From an uncultured Verrucomicrobiota bacterium (GTDB lineage: Bacteria > Verrucomicrobiota > Verrucomicrobiia > Opitutales > UBA9783), in assembly GCA_902495005.1 (NCBI GenBank), contig CABUVL010000007.1, positions 1 through 27,120 of the forward strand: a DNA stretch of 27,120 bases, written 5' to 3'. This document shows positions 1 to 7,888 of this stretch, piece by piece. Both the position numbers and the translations under genes were made by a program. Position 1 is the stretch's first letter. Each line of letters opens with the position of its first letter. The notes below the pieces were generated by a model. That model did not search any database. It was given only the letters and a program-made list of their open reading frames with translations, and was not told where the DNA came from.

Positions 1-67
1 AATATTCTTCCAAGTACCCTTGCACAAAGTAAATCTCAAAGACCTCTTCCCCCCTCATCTGCTTACC

Positions 68-97
68 ATATTTCCATAACCCTCACCCTTTTGTCAA
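68..97 (-). promoter_or_regulatory. Possible sigma70-type promoter reading out of the window
   Basis: On the minus strand a perfect -35 hexamer TTGACA (92-97) is followed after 18 bp by AAATAT (68-73), a mediocre -10. It lies about 70 bp downstream of the adk stop and would drive a gene beyond the left edge. The spacing is acceptable, but no start site or gene can be seen, so this is only a candidate. I see no hairpin terminator between adk and this site. Confidence 0.3.
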
Positions 98-168
98 TAC
101 TTTTTCTTACCTTTTATTTTTTATTTTTATTATCCGTCTTCTCTCTCACTTATTCTCTACCTCTTCGA

Positions 169-873
169 CTACCCCATCAAACCTTCTATACCCGCCATCA
201 CCTTACTCTTCACCAACTCTAAGCTTCCATCGCAAGCCACTTCTGAAGAGGGTAAAAAATCCTTAAGGTATTGCAAAGCCGCATAAGTTTCCTTCATAAA
301 CAACGAATAACGGTGCCTAGCTATCGTTGGATTCAAATCCGTCGAACGAACTTCCTTTAAAATCCCCTCACCGCTTCGACGAATACGTTCATTGTACTGC
401 ATAGCCCTCAGACCACGACTTACCTGACGTCGCACACTTTCTTCCTCATCCAGCATTAAAATTACAGACGAAAAATGGACACCGCCCACTCGCTTAGATA
501 AAAAATCGTGCAACCAAACTACACTTTTAGCTTGGCCCAAAGTTCGAGGGAATCCATCCACCAAAACGCCTTCCCGATAATCCTCGTCCAACAAACCGTT
601 AAATACCGACGACACCACCGTCAAATCATCTAAAAGAAACCCTTGATTAATTTTTTCAAGCATTTCCTTGCTCTTCAACAAACTACTTGCCACCAAAGGA
701 CGCTCATACAAATTGAAATACTCAATAATGTAATTCTCATTCGTGCCTTTCCCAGCCCCCGGAGCACCACTAAGCCACACAATACGTTTGGGCATGTGTT
801 CAATAAAATGCTCCTGCTCGCCCAATTTTTCTAAAAATAAATCCAAACTTCCCTGCTGTTTTTTCAAGCTCAT
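169..873 (-). CDS. adk: Adenylate kinase / nucleoside monophosphate kinase
   Basis: A cytoplasmic kinase that transfers phosphate between ATP and AMP (or another NMP). Seen with 234 residues from the ATG at 873: a P-loop GAPGAGKGT at residues 36-44, the family signature DGFPRT at 106-111 followed by Q114, an arginine-rich LID-like stretch at about 149-177 (SRG, RRS, VRSTD), and the C-terminal helix pattern ending in ETYAAL. About 35 residues precede the P-loop strand, whereas most adenylate kinases begin almost directly with it. The usual STGDLLR of the NMP-binding site is replaced by a divergent ASSLLKSKEML, so substrate preference may differ. The frame can be extended upstream to a TTG at 918, but the ATG at 873 is preferred; neither has a clear Shine-Dalgarno. 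No operon partner is visible: 1.1 kb of gene-poor DNA lies upstream. Confidence 0.88.
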   Translation of the reverse strand: MSLKKQQGSLDLFLEKLGEQEHFIEHMPKRIVWLSGAPGAGKGTNENYIIEYFNLYERPLVASSLLKSKEMLEKINQGFLLDDLTVVSSVFNGLLDEDYREGVLVDGFPRTLGQAKSVVWLHDFLSKRVGGVHFSSVILMLDEEESVRRQVSRGLRAMQYNERIRRSGEGILKEVRSTDLNPTIARHRYSLFMKETYAALQYLKDFLPSSEVACDGSLELVKSKVMAGIEGLMG

Positions 874-2014
874 ATCAGTTAATACGTTATTAAAAATTTT
901 TATATAATTGAGAAGCAATTTTTAAACCAAAATACCTTAACCCCTATGAATACGTCCACGTTGAAATCAAGACACCGCTAAAATGAGACAAAATTAACAG
1001 CGATATAATGGGAGCAAACAAATTAAATACTTTTTGTAATAGATTCGCACAGGTAAAAAATAATACCTACAACATATTGAAGGCCAACATCATCAAGCAA
1101 GCAAAACAAACTCGGCTTATAAAAGTTAACTTAATTTTGTATTTAATATTTAAGCACAGGTCTTATTTCAAGAGACTGAAAGCAAACCCCAAAAACTGGA
1201 GAAATTTTCAGCCAATCTGCTAACTCAGCTATGAAAAAATCTTATAAAAACACTTGTGAGCGATTTATATCAAAGCTCAAAACTTCCATGTAATTGAGAT
1301 ACTTAAGTTGATATTCAACTTCACAAAGCTGTCTAAGCGCCGCTATAAGATGCACACAACAAAAGAAAATCAAGATCAGATTCGTCTATAAAAACGTCTT
1401 TTTTTAAAAATAATTCATTAATAAACAATCAACTTTTTCTCCCTACCGCCTAAAAATTCATTCAAGCCCTAACAAGGTGTATTAATTTTGGTATTTCAGC
1501 GAAACCGACGAATACGTTTTATTGTTTAACTTTTGGTTAATCTTCCGCGCATTGAGACACAGAAAAAATGAACTTAGCTCCATTAGCCATATGCTTGTGC
1601 ATGACCCGATAATAAAAATTGGAACAAACGTCACGGGAGACGTTGATGACGAATCACATCCTGACACAAAGTTTCGGCCCACCCGACAAATCAACCTAGG
1701 CAGTTCGTTTATTTCGGCATTTATTTCACACCATACAATATTGAATGCCAGGTAAACAAGCGCATTTTGATCAATGTAAAATCTTGATGCGCAACCCCGT
1801 TTCTTTCAGCACCCATTCACAATCGACGTAACTTCACCTCACCCCACGCATTACGACGTTTTATGTTTCTCTGAAATGAGGCAAAAATTTTTACAGATTA
1901 AACAAAATTTTCCCACGCGCCCTCCAATTAACCCTGACCTACGAAATTAGATAAATTGCGAGATCATCGCTAGCATACAAATATACCTAAAAATTTAAGC
2001 ACCCTGATAAAAAA
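874..2014. other. Gene-poor intergenic region (about 1.1 kb)
   Basis: AT-rich DNA between adk and the 3' end of nrdG. Several short open frames occur (for example 1008-1223 plus, 1482-1694 minus, 1522-1755 plus), but none has a start with a ribosome site, a recognisable motif or protein-like composition, and those at 1482-1755 overlap on opposite strands. A perfect TATAAT stands at 1004-1009 on the plus strand without a good -35 or a downstream gene. No tRNA, tmRNA, SRP RNA or RNase P signature was recognised. It could be decayed coding DNA or carry an unrecognised small RNA. Confidence 0.6.
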
Positions 2015-2698
2015 CTAAGACCGGAGTTGAACATGCCGTGAATAAGAACGTGCGATTTGGAGGCAACGTGTAATTTTTTCATTTTCAACAACCGTCTCAT
2101 CCGCAGATAATCGTTTATCGGTCAAATGGCACTTCTGTAAATACCAATAACTGTCCGGCACCATCAATTGTCCCAACTGACGAATCGCATCTTCATCAAC
2201 GTACTGCCAAGATAGAGTGGTACGGAATTCATAACGTTGAGAAGGCATCGCGAGCAAGTACTTAATGGAGGCATGGATCTTGTCCACATACGACGGAGGG
2301 CAAAGTTCACAATAACGCGGCAAAGATGTCTTCAAATCCATGGCAAAGTAGTCGACCTGTGAATCCAATTGCTGGATCTGATCGGGATGGCTACCGTTGG
2401 TATCTACTTTAACCTTTAAGCCCAAGCCCTTAAATAATGTTACGAGATACTGTAGCGTTTCCGGATATAAGGTAGGCTCTCCTCCCGTGATACAAACCGC
2501 CGTGATAAAACGTTGTTTGGCATCGTTGAGAAAATCAATAATCTCTCTCAAATGGACTCCGGAACTTGCGACAGAGGCCTCTAACGATTTATTGTGGCAA
2601 TACTCGCAGTGAAAATTGCAGCCTGGTATAAAAACCACACTGCAAATTTCTCCCGGATAATCGACCAAAGAATGCTTTAAGAAGCCATACTTACGCAT
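2015..2698 (-). CDS. nrdG: Anaerobic ribonucleoside-triphosphate reductase activating protein
   Basis: A radical-SAM enzyme (227 aa) that uses a [4Fe-4S] cluster and S-adenosylmethionine to install the glycyl radical on NrdD. Seen: the cluster motif CxxxCxxC at C27, C31 and C34 (CNFHCEYC), preceded by the N-terminal SLVDYPG typical of this activase group, and the SAM-binding TGGEPT at about 71-76. Length and layout match the longer YjjW/NrdG2-like activases. It starts at an ATG that overlaps the last 22 nt of nrdD, so the two are almost certainly translationally coupled and co-transcribed. No independent ribosome site is seen. The neighbour is its substrate, which makes the assignment firm. 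Confidence 0.93.
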   Translation of the reverse strand: MRKYGFLKHSLVDYPGEICSVVFIPGCNFHCEYCHNKSLEASVASSGVHLREIIDFLNDAKQRFITAVCITGGEPTLYPETLQYLVTLFKGLGLKVKVDTNGSHPDQIQQLDSQVDYFAMDLKTSLPRYCELCPPSYVDKIHASIKYLLAMPSQRYEFRTTLSWQYVDEDAIRQLGQLMVPDSYWYLQKCHLTDKRLSADETVVENEKITRCLQIARSYSRHVQLRS

Positions 2699-5064
2699 TT
2701 TTTAATCGCTTCGGTGTCGCAAATCGCTTCGGTCGCATCTGCGCGTTGAATAATTAATGTTGGCAAGTTACGGATACTGTACTTCTTCGCGAGTGCCAAG
2801 CCGTCATCGTTAGACACATTGACCCACTGTCCATCGAAGCCTTGTTCCTTCAAAAATTGCTTGAGCGGCTTACACTTGATACAGGTATCGCTGTAAAAGA
2901 ACAATTGAGGCACACCAGAAACTTGTTTGCAATTTTCTGAAGATGAACAAGTCGATGGCTTTTCGCAAGATGATGGTGCCTCTTGACAACTTTGCATAAA
3001 TTCGGGAATAACGTACGTCTTACGCGCCTTAAACTCTTCCTTTTTACCTTTATTCCAAAAAGAGACCGCCCGATAATATCCCGTAATGCGGCTGTAAATT
3101 TCCATCTCTCGTCCGCACTTAGGACAAAATTCTTGCTTACCGAGAAAGCGCCCGTGATTTTCACAGACTGAGAACGTGGGCGAAATGGACACGTACGGAA
3201 TTCTGAAGTTGTAAACGATTTGACGTACGAGTTTCTTGCAAGAAGTTGAATCTGGCAATGATTCTCCCAAAAAAACGTGGAAGACGGTTCCTCCCGTGTA
3301 CTTCGTTTGCAAGCCCTCCTGCATCTTCAACGCCTTAAACACGTCACTTGTATAATCGACGGGCAAATTCGTTGAATTTGTGTAATAAGGATCTTCCCCA
3401 CCCGATTGAATGATGCCCGGATACATCTTTTTATCAATTTTTGCCAAACGGTAAGAGGTTCCTTCGGCAGGCGTGGCTTCCAAATTGTACAAGTTGCCCG
3501 TCTCTTCTTGAAAGCGCGACAGACATTCACGCATGTGCAACAAAACTTTCTCTGTAAAATCGTAACCTTCTTTATCGGCAATGGACTTGTGCAAGTAATT
3601 GAGACAGCATTCGTGCATGCCCAGCAAGCCAATCGTTGAGAAGTGATTGTCAAAGCTGTGCAAGTAGCGTTTCGTATAAGGGAATAAGCCTTGCTGCATG
3701 AGACGTTGAATGGTCTTGCGCTTACATTCCAAAGAATTCTTGGCAAGCTCCATCAAGTTATCAAGCCGCGCAAAAAACTCTGTATCATTTTTGCTCAAAT
3801 AGCCGATACGGGGCATGTTGATGGTCACAACCCCAATGGATCCCGTAAACTCATCTGCGCCAAAAAGTCCACCTCCTCTGCGTCTTAATTCGCGTTTATC
3901 AAGTTGCAGACGGCAGCACATGCTTCGAACATCTGAAGGGTTGAGGTCCGAATTGATGAAATTTTGGAAATAAGGGGTGCCGTACTTGGCCGTCATTTGA
4001 AAGAGCAAATCCGCATTTTCGCTATCCCAATTAAAATCTTTTGTGAGGTTGTAAGTGGGAATTGGGTACGAAAATCCACGGCCATTGGCGTCACCGGCGA
4101 TCATGACTTCCAAGAAGGCCTTGTTGATCATCGCCATTTCTTTTTCACATTCACTGTAAGTAAAGTCTTGCTCTTTGCCTCCAATGATAACGGGCTTGTT
4201 GGCCAAATCGTCCGGGCAAACCCAATCCAAGGTAATGTTCGTGAAAGGCGGCTGAGTACCCCACCGTGAAGGCGTGTTCACGCTGTAAATAAAGCTTTGA
4301 ATGTGCTGCTTAACTTCCTTGTAGGGCAAATTTTCATATTTAATGAAGGGGGCCAAATACGTGTCGAAACTTGACAATGCCTGCGCGCCCGCCCACTCAT
4401 TTTGCATGGTGCCTAAGAAATTAATAATGTGCCAAATGGCCGTTGAAAAGTGCTTGGCCGGCTTTGAATTGATCTTTCCACAGACGCCACCAAAACCTAA
4501 TTCAAGAAGTTGACGCAAGCTCCAACCCGCACAATACCCAGAAAACATGGACAAATCGTGCAAATGGAAATCCCCTTCCTTGTGGGCTCGCGCGATAGGT
4601 TCATCGTAAATATGGTTCAACCAATAATTAGCCGTAACAGCCCCGGCATTGTGAAGGATGAGGCCTCCCAACGAATAGTTGCTGCTGCTGTTCTCGTTCA
4701 CGCGCCAATCGGTTTGATTGAGATAACCATCCATGGTTTTTTCAATATCGAGCACAAGGGCCTTACCTTCCCGTAATTGATGCCTTTGATTACGATACAA
4801 AATAAATGCCTTTGCCACGTCACTGTAATTTTCTTCGATGAGCGTTTTTTCAACACAATCTTGAATTTCTTCAATGGCCGGTATCGTGCGCTCGTGGAAT
4901 TGCGAATTCAACTTGGCAACGACTTGTTCGGTGAGTCGCTGAACGGTTGCACCGCAGGCTGAGTGTTGAGTGGCTTCAAAAGCTTTGTTAATGGCATTGT
5001 AAATACGATCTTCCTTGAAGGTCGTGATGGTCCCATCCCGTTTAATGATTTGATGAATAGACAT
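2677..5064 (-). CDS. nrdD: Anaerobic (class III) ribonucleoside-triphosphate reductase with fused thioredoxin-like domain
   Basis: The oxygen-sensitive glycyl-radical enzyme (795 aa) that makes deoxyribonucleotides. Domains in order: an ATP-cone at about residues 3-95; the reductase barrel with C178 (SGYCAGWSL) and the C383-C384 pair (MCCRLQLD) as candidate active-site cysteines; a zinc-site-like region with C634, H637, C647 and C650; the glycyl radical loop RITGYYR with G662; a cysteine-rich linker (C693, C700, C706, C712); then at about 717-790 a thioredoxin/glutaredoxin fold with C728-I-K-C731 and the cis-proline motif NLPTL (P768). The redoxin is probably the built-in electron donor that reduces the active-site disulfide, in place of formate or a free NrdH. 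The ATG at 5064 has no Shine-Dalgarno. The 22-nt overlap with nrdG shows an operon. The fusion is in one uninterrupted frame. Confidence 0.95.
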   Translation of the reverse strand: MSIHQIIKRDGTITTFKEDRIYNAINKAFEATQHSACGATVQRLTEQVVAKLNSQFHERTIPAIEEIQDCVEKTLIEENYSDVAKAFILYRNQRHQLREGKALVLDIEKTMDGYLNQTDWRVNENSSSNYSLGGLILHNAGAVTANYWLNHIYDEPIARAHKEGDFHLHDLSMFSGYCAGWSLRQLLELGFGGVCGKINSKPAKHFSTAIWHIINFLGTMQNEWAGAQALSSFDTYLAPFIKYENLPYKEVKQHIQSFIYSVNTPSRWGTQPPFTNITLDWVCPDDLANKPVIIGGKEQDFTYSECEKEMAMINKAFLEVMIAGDANGRGFSYPIPTYNLTKDFNWDSENADLLFQMTAKYGTPYFQNFINSDLNPSDVRSMCCRLQLDKRELRRRGGGLFGADEFTGSIGVVTINMPRIGYLSKNDTEFFARLDNLMELAKNSLECKRKTIQRLMQQGLFPYTKRYLHSFDNHFSTIGLLGMHECCLNYLHKSIADKEGYDFTEKVLLHMRECLSRFQEETGNLYNLEATPAEGTSYRLAKIDKKMYPGIIQSGGEDPYYTNSTNLPVDYTSDVFKALKMQEGLQTKYTGGTVFHVFLGESLPDSTSCKKLVRQIVYNFRIPYVSISPTFSVCENHGRFLGKQEFCPKCGREMEIYSRITGYYRAVSFWNKGKKEEFKARKTYVIPEFMQSCQEAPSSCEKPSTCSSSENCKQVSGVPQLFFYSDTCIKCKPLKQFLKEQGFDGQWVNVSNDDGLALAKKYSIRNLPTLIIQRADATEAICDTEAIKKCVSMAS

Positions 5065-6089
5065 GTTAAGAATAGTTAATTGTTTAAAAATGTACGGAAG
5101 TATTTACAAAAAACACATTTTAATAGACAGCAAACCCATCCACACAATGTTTCTTTCTAACGGCAACCCAAGTCTCCTGAAAATACATCCTTGATCTAAA
5201 AAGAAGCATCTCATAGGCCCTCCCTATAAGCAAGATTTTTCTATTAAATTTTCTCGTTAATCGATGCCCACATTACGGATTATGCGTTCCATGGCCGCCC
5301 GGCAAAGATAAAGGAACATCATAAAAAACCGTCAACGATTGCGCACTTGGCATATCCTTATTCGGAGGCGCCAACAAATCAATTGAATATTAATAAAATA
5401 AAACCAACTTTCGTTTTACCAAATGTGGCAGATTTTCTACCTATCGGAAACGGTATCGTATAAAAATCCAATGGGCCGAGCTGCCTAAAAACGTTCTGGC
5501 AAGCCTGCAAAATACAACGGACAAGAGTCATTTCAAGCTTGGCAATGACCGAGCCAATTCACTCTATCATCGCCGTGTAAATGATAGGACAGGTCGGAGA
5601 GCTCAAACTCTATTCCTCATTCAGAAAATTAAACGGCCCACCAATTCACCTAGGCCATGAAACAAATAACATCCTTAAAAGTATTTATTGAGTTAATCTT
5701 ATGAAATGATGAAAGAGTCCCATAAAATTAATTGCTCTTTAAAAAAGCACAAAAGTAATTTCCGCATACTTCCAAGCTTATTTGCATAATTAGGCTGACG
5801 ATCAGACAAATCCTAAAATTAGATGCCATTTCCACATTTGTGCCCGGCCTACTAACGCCATAACGGAAGCCTAAACATTGATTCCTATTGCTGGAAAAAT
5901 GTTAAAAACTTTTTATACATCGTACTCTAATGATAGAAATTGAGAGAACTATCCTACATAATCAATAACATCCTTGCACCTGAAGCACCCGACATGCGCA
6001 ATTTGACAAAAATGCTTTTCTGAAAAATTTTGCATAAAGGCTTGCAAATGGAGGAAAAGTATTCATTGTCTTATCTATTGTTAGCTAGC
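5065..6089. other. Gene-poor intergenic region (about 1 kb)
   Basis: AT-rich DNA between nrdD and the tRNA. No open frame of gene length. On the minus strand a start-less 38-codon frame (5273-5389, with protein-like segments such as LLAPPNKDMPSAQ) lies just beyond another short frame in a different phase, which could be what remains of a frameshifted gene. I could not identify it. The nrdD promoter must lie in the first 150 bp; that part is AT-rich, but I cannot point to convincing -35/-10 boxes, an FNR-type dyad or an NrdR box. Confidence 0.55.
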
Positions 6090-6166
6090 GTCCCGTTCGT
6101 CTAGCCCGGTCAGGACACTGGGTTTTCATCCCAGCAACAGGGGTTCAAATCCCCTATGGGACGCCA
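6090..6166 (+). tRNA. tRNA-Glu (anticodon UUC)
   Basis: A complete cloverleaf can be read. The acceptor stem GTCCCGT (6090-6096) pairs with ATGGGAC (6156-6162) with one G-U wobble, followed by discriminator G and an encoded CCA (6164-6166). The anticodon stem CTGGG/CCCAG encloses the loop TTTTCAT, giving anticodon TTC. The T arm CAGGGGTTCAAATCCCCT has a five-pair stem and the canonical TTCAAAT loop. The sequence closely resembles other bacterial tRNA-Glu genes. It stands alone, with no other tRNA next to it. No convincing promoter was found directly upstream. Confidence 0.97.
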
Positions 6167-6250
6167 CTTAGGGCATCTCGGCACTATCTTAAATACTCAA
6201 TTTTAGCCTAAGTACTCAAATTAAATTCATTGAACGAGATGCAGTTTTTT

Positions 6251-6416
6251 TGGGGGCTGGGGGCGGCAGACTTAAAAATTACACCGATCAGCGGAGCTGT
6301 GATTTTTTAAAGAAGATGTTAATTTTTTATTAATAATCAATAAAACAAAAATTATCACACCAAACGTAATTTTTACCAAACAACAGGTGAACTGCGGCAA
6401 ACTCAGCTGCCGCCCC
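6251..6416. repeat. Separated 10-bp inverted repeat with G-rich tandem heptamer
   Basis: GGGGCGGCAG at 6260-6269 is exactly mirrored by CTGCCGCCCC at 6407-6416, 137 bp apart. The left arm is preceded by two tandem copies of TGGGGGC (6251-6264) after a T run. The arms are much more GC-rich than the DNA around them. They could form the base of a long RNA stem or be the ends of a lost small element, but no target duplication or internal gene is visible. Confidence 0.4.
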
Positions 6417-6604
6417 ATTCAACGATAAGCTCATTTTTAACAAGCTGCATCAATTAACTTATAAGAAAATATGCCAACACGCTCATTATAAAATTGCGGA
6501 TAACACTAAAGCGTCATGCTTTGATAAATGACTGCCAAACCGAACAAGCCGTTAAACTAAAGAAACGCAGATCACCTAAAAATTTATTAGAAGAATTAGT
6601 TTTC

Positions 6605-6616
6605 ACGTGAGCTCAC
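6605..6616. repeat. 12-bp perfect palindrome downstream of the gspF-like gene
   Basis: CGTGAGCTCACG reads the same on both strands. It lies 68 bp past the stop of the gspF-like gene. Possible roles are a protein-binding site or part of a weak termination hairpin; no T run of note follows on the minus strand. It could also be chance. Confidence 0.3.
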
Positions 6617-6683
6617 GCAAGCATCATTAGGGCAAAGATTACACTAACGTAAGCCGTCCGCTGACGACATAAGACGCATCATC

Positions 6684-7877
6684 TTATTCATAATAAACAC
6701 CTTGAAACACCTGGGCCATCGGCATAAAAAGGATCACAACCAGCAAAATGATGAGCCCGGCCAAAATAATGAGGCAAATGGGCTCCAACCACTTTGTAAA
6801 TTGCATCAAACGATTTTCATACATTTGGAAGTAATACTTCGACAAATTATCCACAACGGAGGCCAGTTGCCCACTTATTTCTGCGGACTCCAAGGTATCC
6901 AAGAAAAATTTTGGCAGCCAAGGGCACGAAGCGGACAAGGATTTACCCATGAGTAACTGTTGCATGACGGCCTCCGCGTCCACAGAATACACGGTCAAAC
7001 AAGAAACACTCAATCGCAGGCTGTCGGTCAAGTACACTCCATTTTTCAACAAAGTCGAAAAATTCATCGCAAACCAGCCCAACTGTAGGGGCTCAACAAA
7101 ATATCGATATCCCGGCAACTTTGGAAAGAGTCCATTTACAATCCAATTCAAGATAGAACGCCGACAACAAAGGGCGAGACCAATGAATAAGATGACTCCG
7201 TAAGGTAAGGTACGACCGATAAAATCGCCCACGAAGAACAAGCCGCTCAAGAGCTTGGGGACGTCAATTGCTTGCGCCTCAAAGAATTCTCTAAATTGCG
7301 GCAAGATGTAAGAGACAATAAAGAATAGGACAAATGTACCTATCAGAACAATAAATGCCGGATAAATACAACAACTAAGCGCCTGCTTTTGTATTTTCAG
7401 TTTTAATCGAATATGCTCCAACAAACAATTGAGCCCATCCGTCAAATATCCCCCTAATTCGGCACATTGCACCAAATATGCATGCCGTTCGGACACGATA
7501 CGTCTGGGTAACAATTGCCGCATAATTTCATAAAAAAATTGGCCTGACCTCAACGTCTGAACGGTTCTTGTTACAAAAGTACCCTGCAATGGGTGCAAGC
7601 TCGTAAGGGTCAATGAATGCAAGGCTTGCATTAACGTACGCCCACTTTGCATCACCAGTACGATACGCTCCAGTAAAGTAAACCACAGACGCAGTGACAT
7701 ATTAATTTTATCTCGCGACGCACGACGGTCCATTAAACCCAAATGGACGGGAACGACGAACTGAGGATAACGACGTGCTTGCAACAACTTTCTCAAAACA
7801 CCTTGGCAACTGCGGGCACACCCACAACACCATCGATAACGCCCCTCCGACGTTAATACTTTGCAAAAAAACAACAC
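6684..7877 (-). CDS. gspF: GspF/PilC-family inner-membrane platform protein
   Basis: The integral membrane platform of type II secretion or type IV pilus machines (397 aa), which couples the cytoplasmic ATPase to pseudopilin assembly. Seen: a short N-terminal domain resembling the family start (FFCKVLTSEGRYR, then LRKLLQARRYP); two copies of the GspF fold, the first at about 65-190 and the second at about 265-390; hydrophobic spans at about 168-192, 222-240 and 366-388. The repeat signature (E/G)xxGxL appears as CAELGGYL and SAEISGQL. The start is a GTG 11 nt after the stop of the 7TM-HD gene, so the two are very likely co-transcribed. The matching ATPase gene is 3.8 kb away on the other strand. 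PilC of a type IV pilus is the main alternative; cytoplasmic residues cannot separate the two here. Confidence 0.85.
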   Translation of the reverse strand: MLFFCKVLTSEGRYRWCCGCARSCQGVLRKLLQARRYPQFVVPVHLGLMDRRASRDKINMSLRLWFTLLERIVLVMQSGRTLMQALHSLTLTSLHPLQGTFVTRTVQTLRSGQFFYEIMRQLLPRRIVSERHAYLVQCAELGGYLTDGLNCLLEHIRLKLKIQKQALSCCIYPAFIVLIGTFVLFFIVSYILPQFREFFEAQAIDVPKLLSGLFFVGDFIGRTLPYGVILFIGLALCCRRSILNWIVNGLFPKLPGYRYFVEPLQLGWFAMNFSTLLKNGVYLTDSLRLSVSCLTVYSVDAEAVMQQLLMGKSLSASCPWLPKFFLDTLESAEISGQLASVVDNLSKYYFQMYENRLMQFTKWLEPICLIILAGLIILLVVILFMPMAQVFQGVYYE

Positions 7878-7888
7878 AAGTCCAACAG

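Larger units (their letters stand above)
6167..6683. other. Gene-poor intergenic region (about 0.5 kb)
   Basis: Between the tRNA and the 3' end of the gspF-like gene. It holds no credible gene. A short dyad CAGC-GGA-GCTG (6289-6299) followed by a T run may serve as a weak terminator for the tRNA transcript, though it is 120 nt away. The stretch also contains a 10-bp inverted repeat and a 12-bp palindrome, listed separately. Confidence 0.55.

Noticed and set aside
1004..1009. Perfect TATAAT on the plus strand
   Set aside because: No acceptable -35 at 16-18 bp and no plus-strand gene downstream.
1482..1755. Overlapping opposite-strand frames of 70 and 77 codons
   Set aside because: Neither has a family motif or ribosome site, and they exclude one another; treated as chance frames.
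3327..3746. Minus-strand 139-codon frame inside nrdD
   Set aside because: Shadow of nrdD in another phase, with random-looking composition.
6090..6683. Idea of a tRNA-integrated island beside tRNA-Glu
   Set aside because: No integrase and no repeat of the tRNA 3' end was seen nearby.
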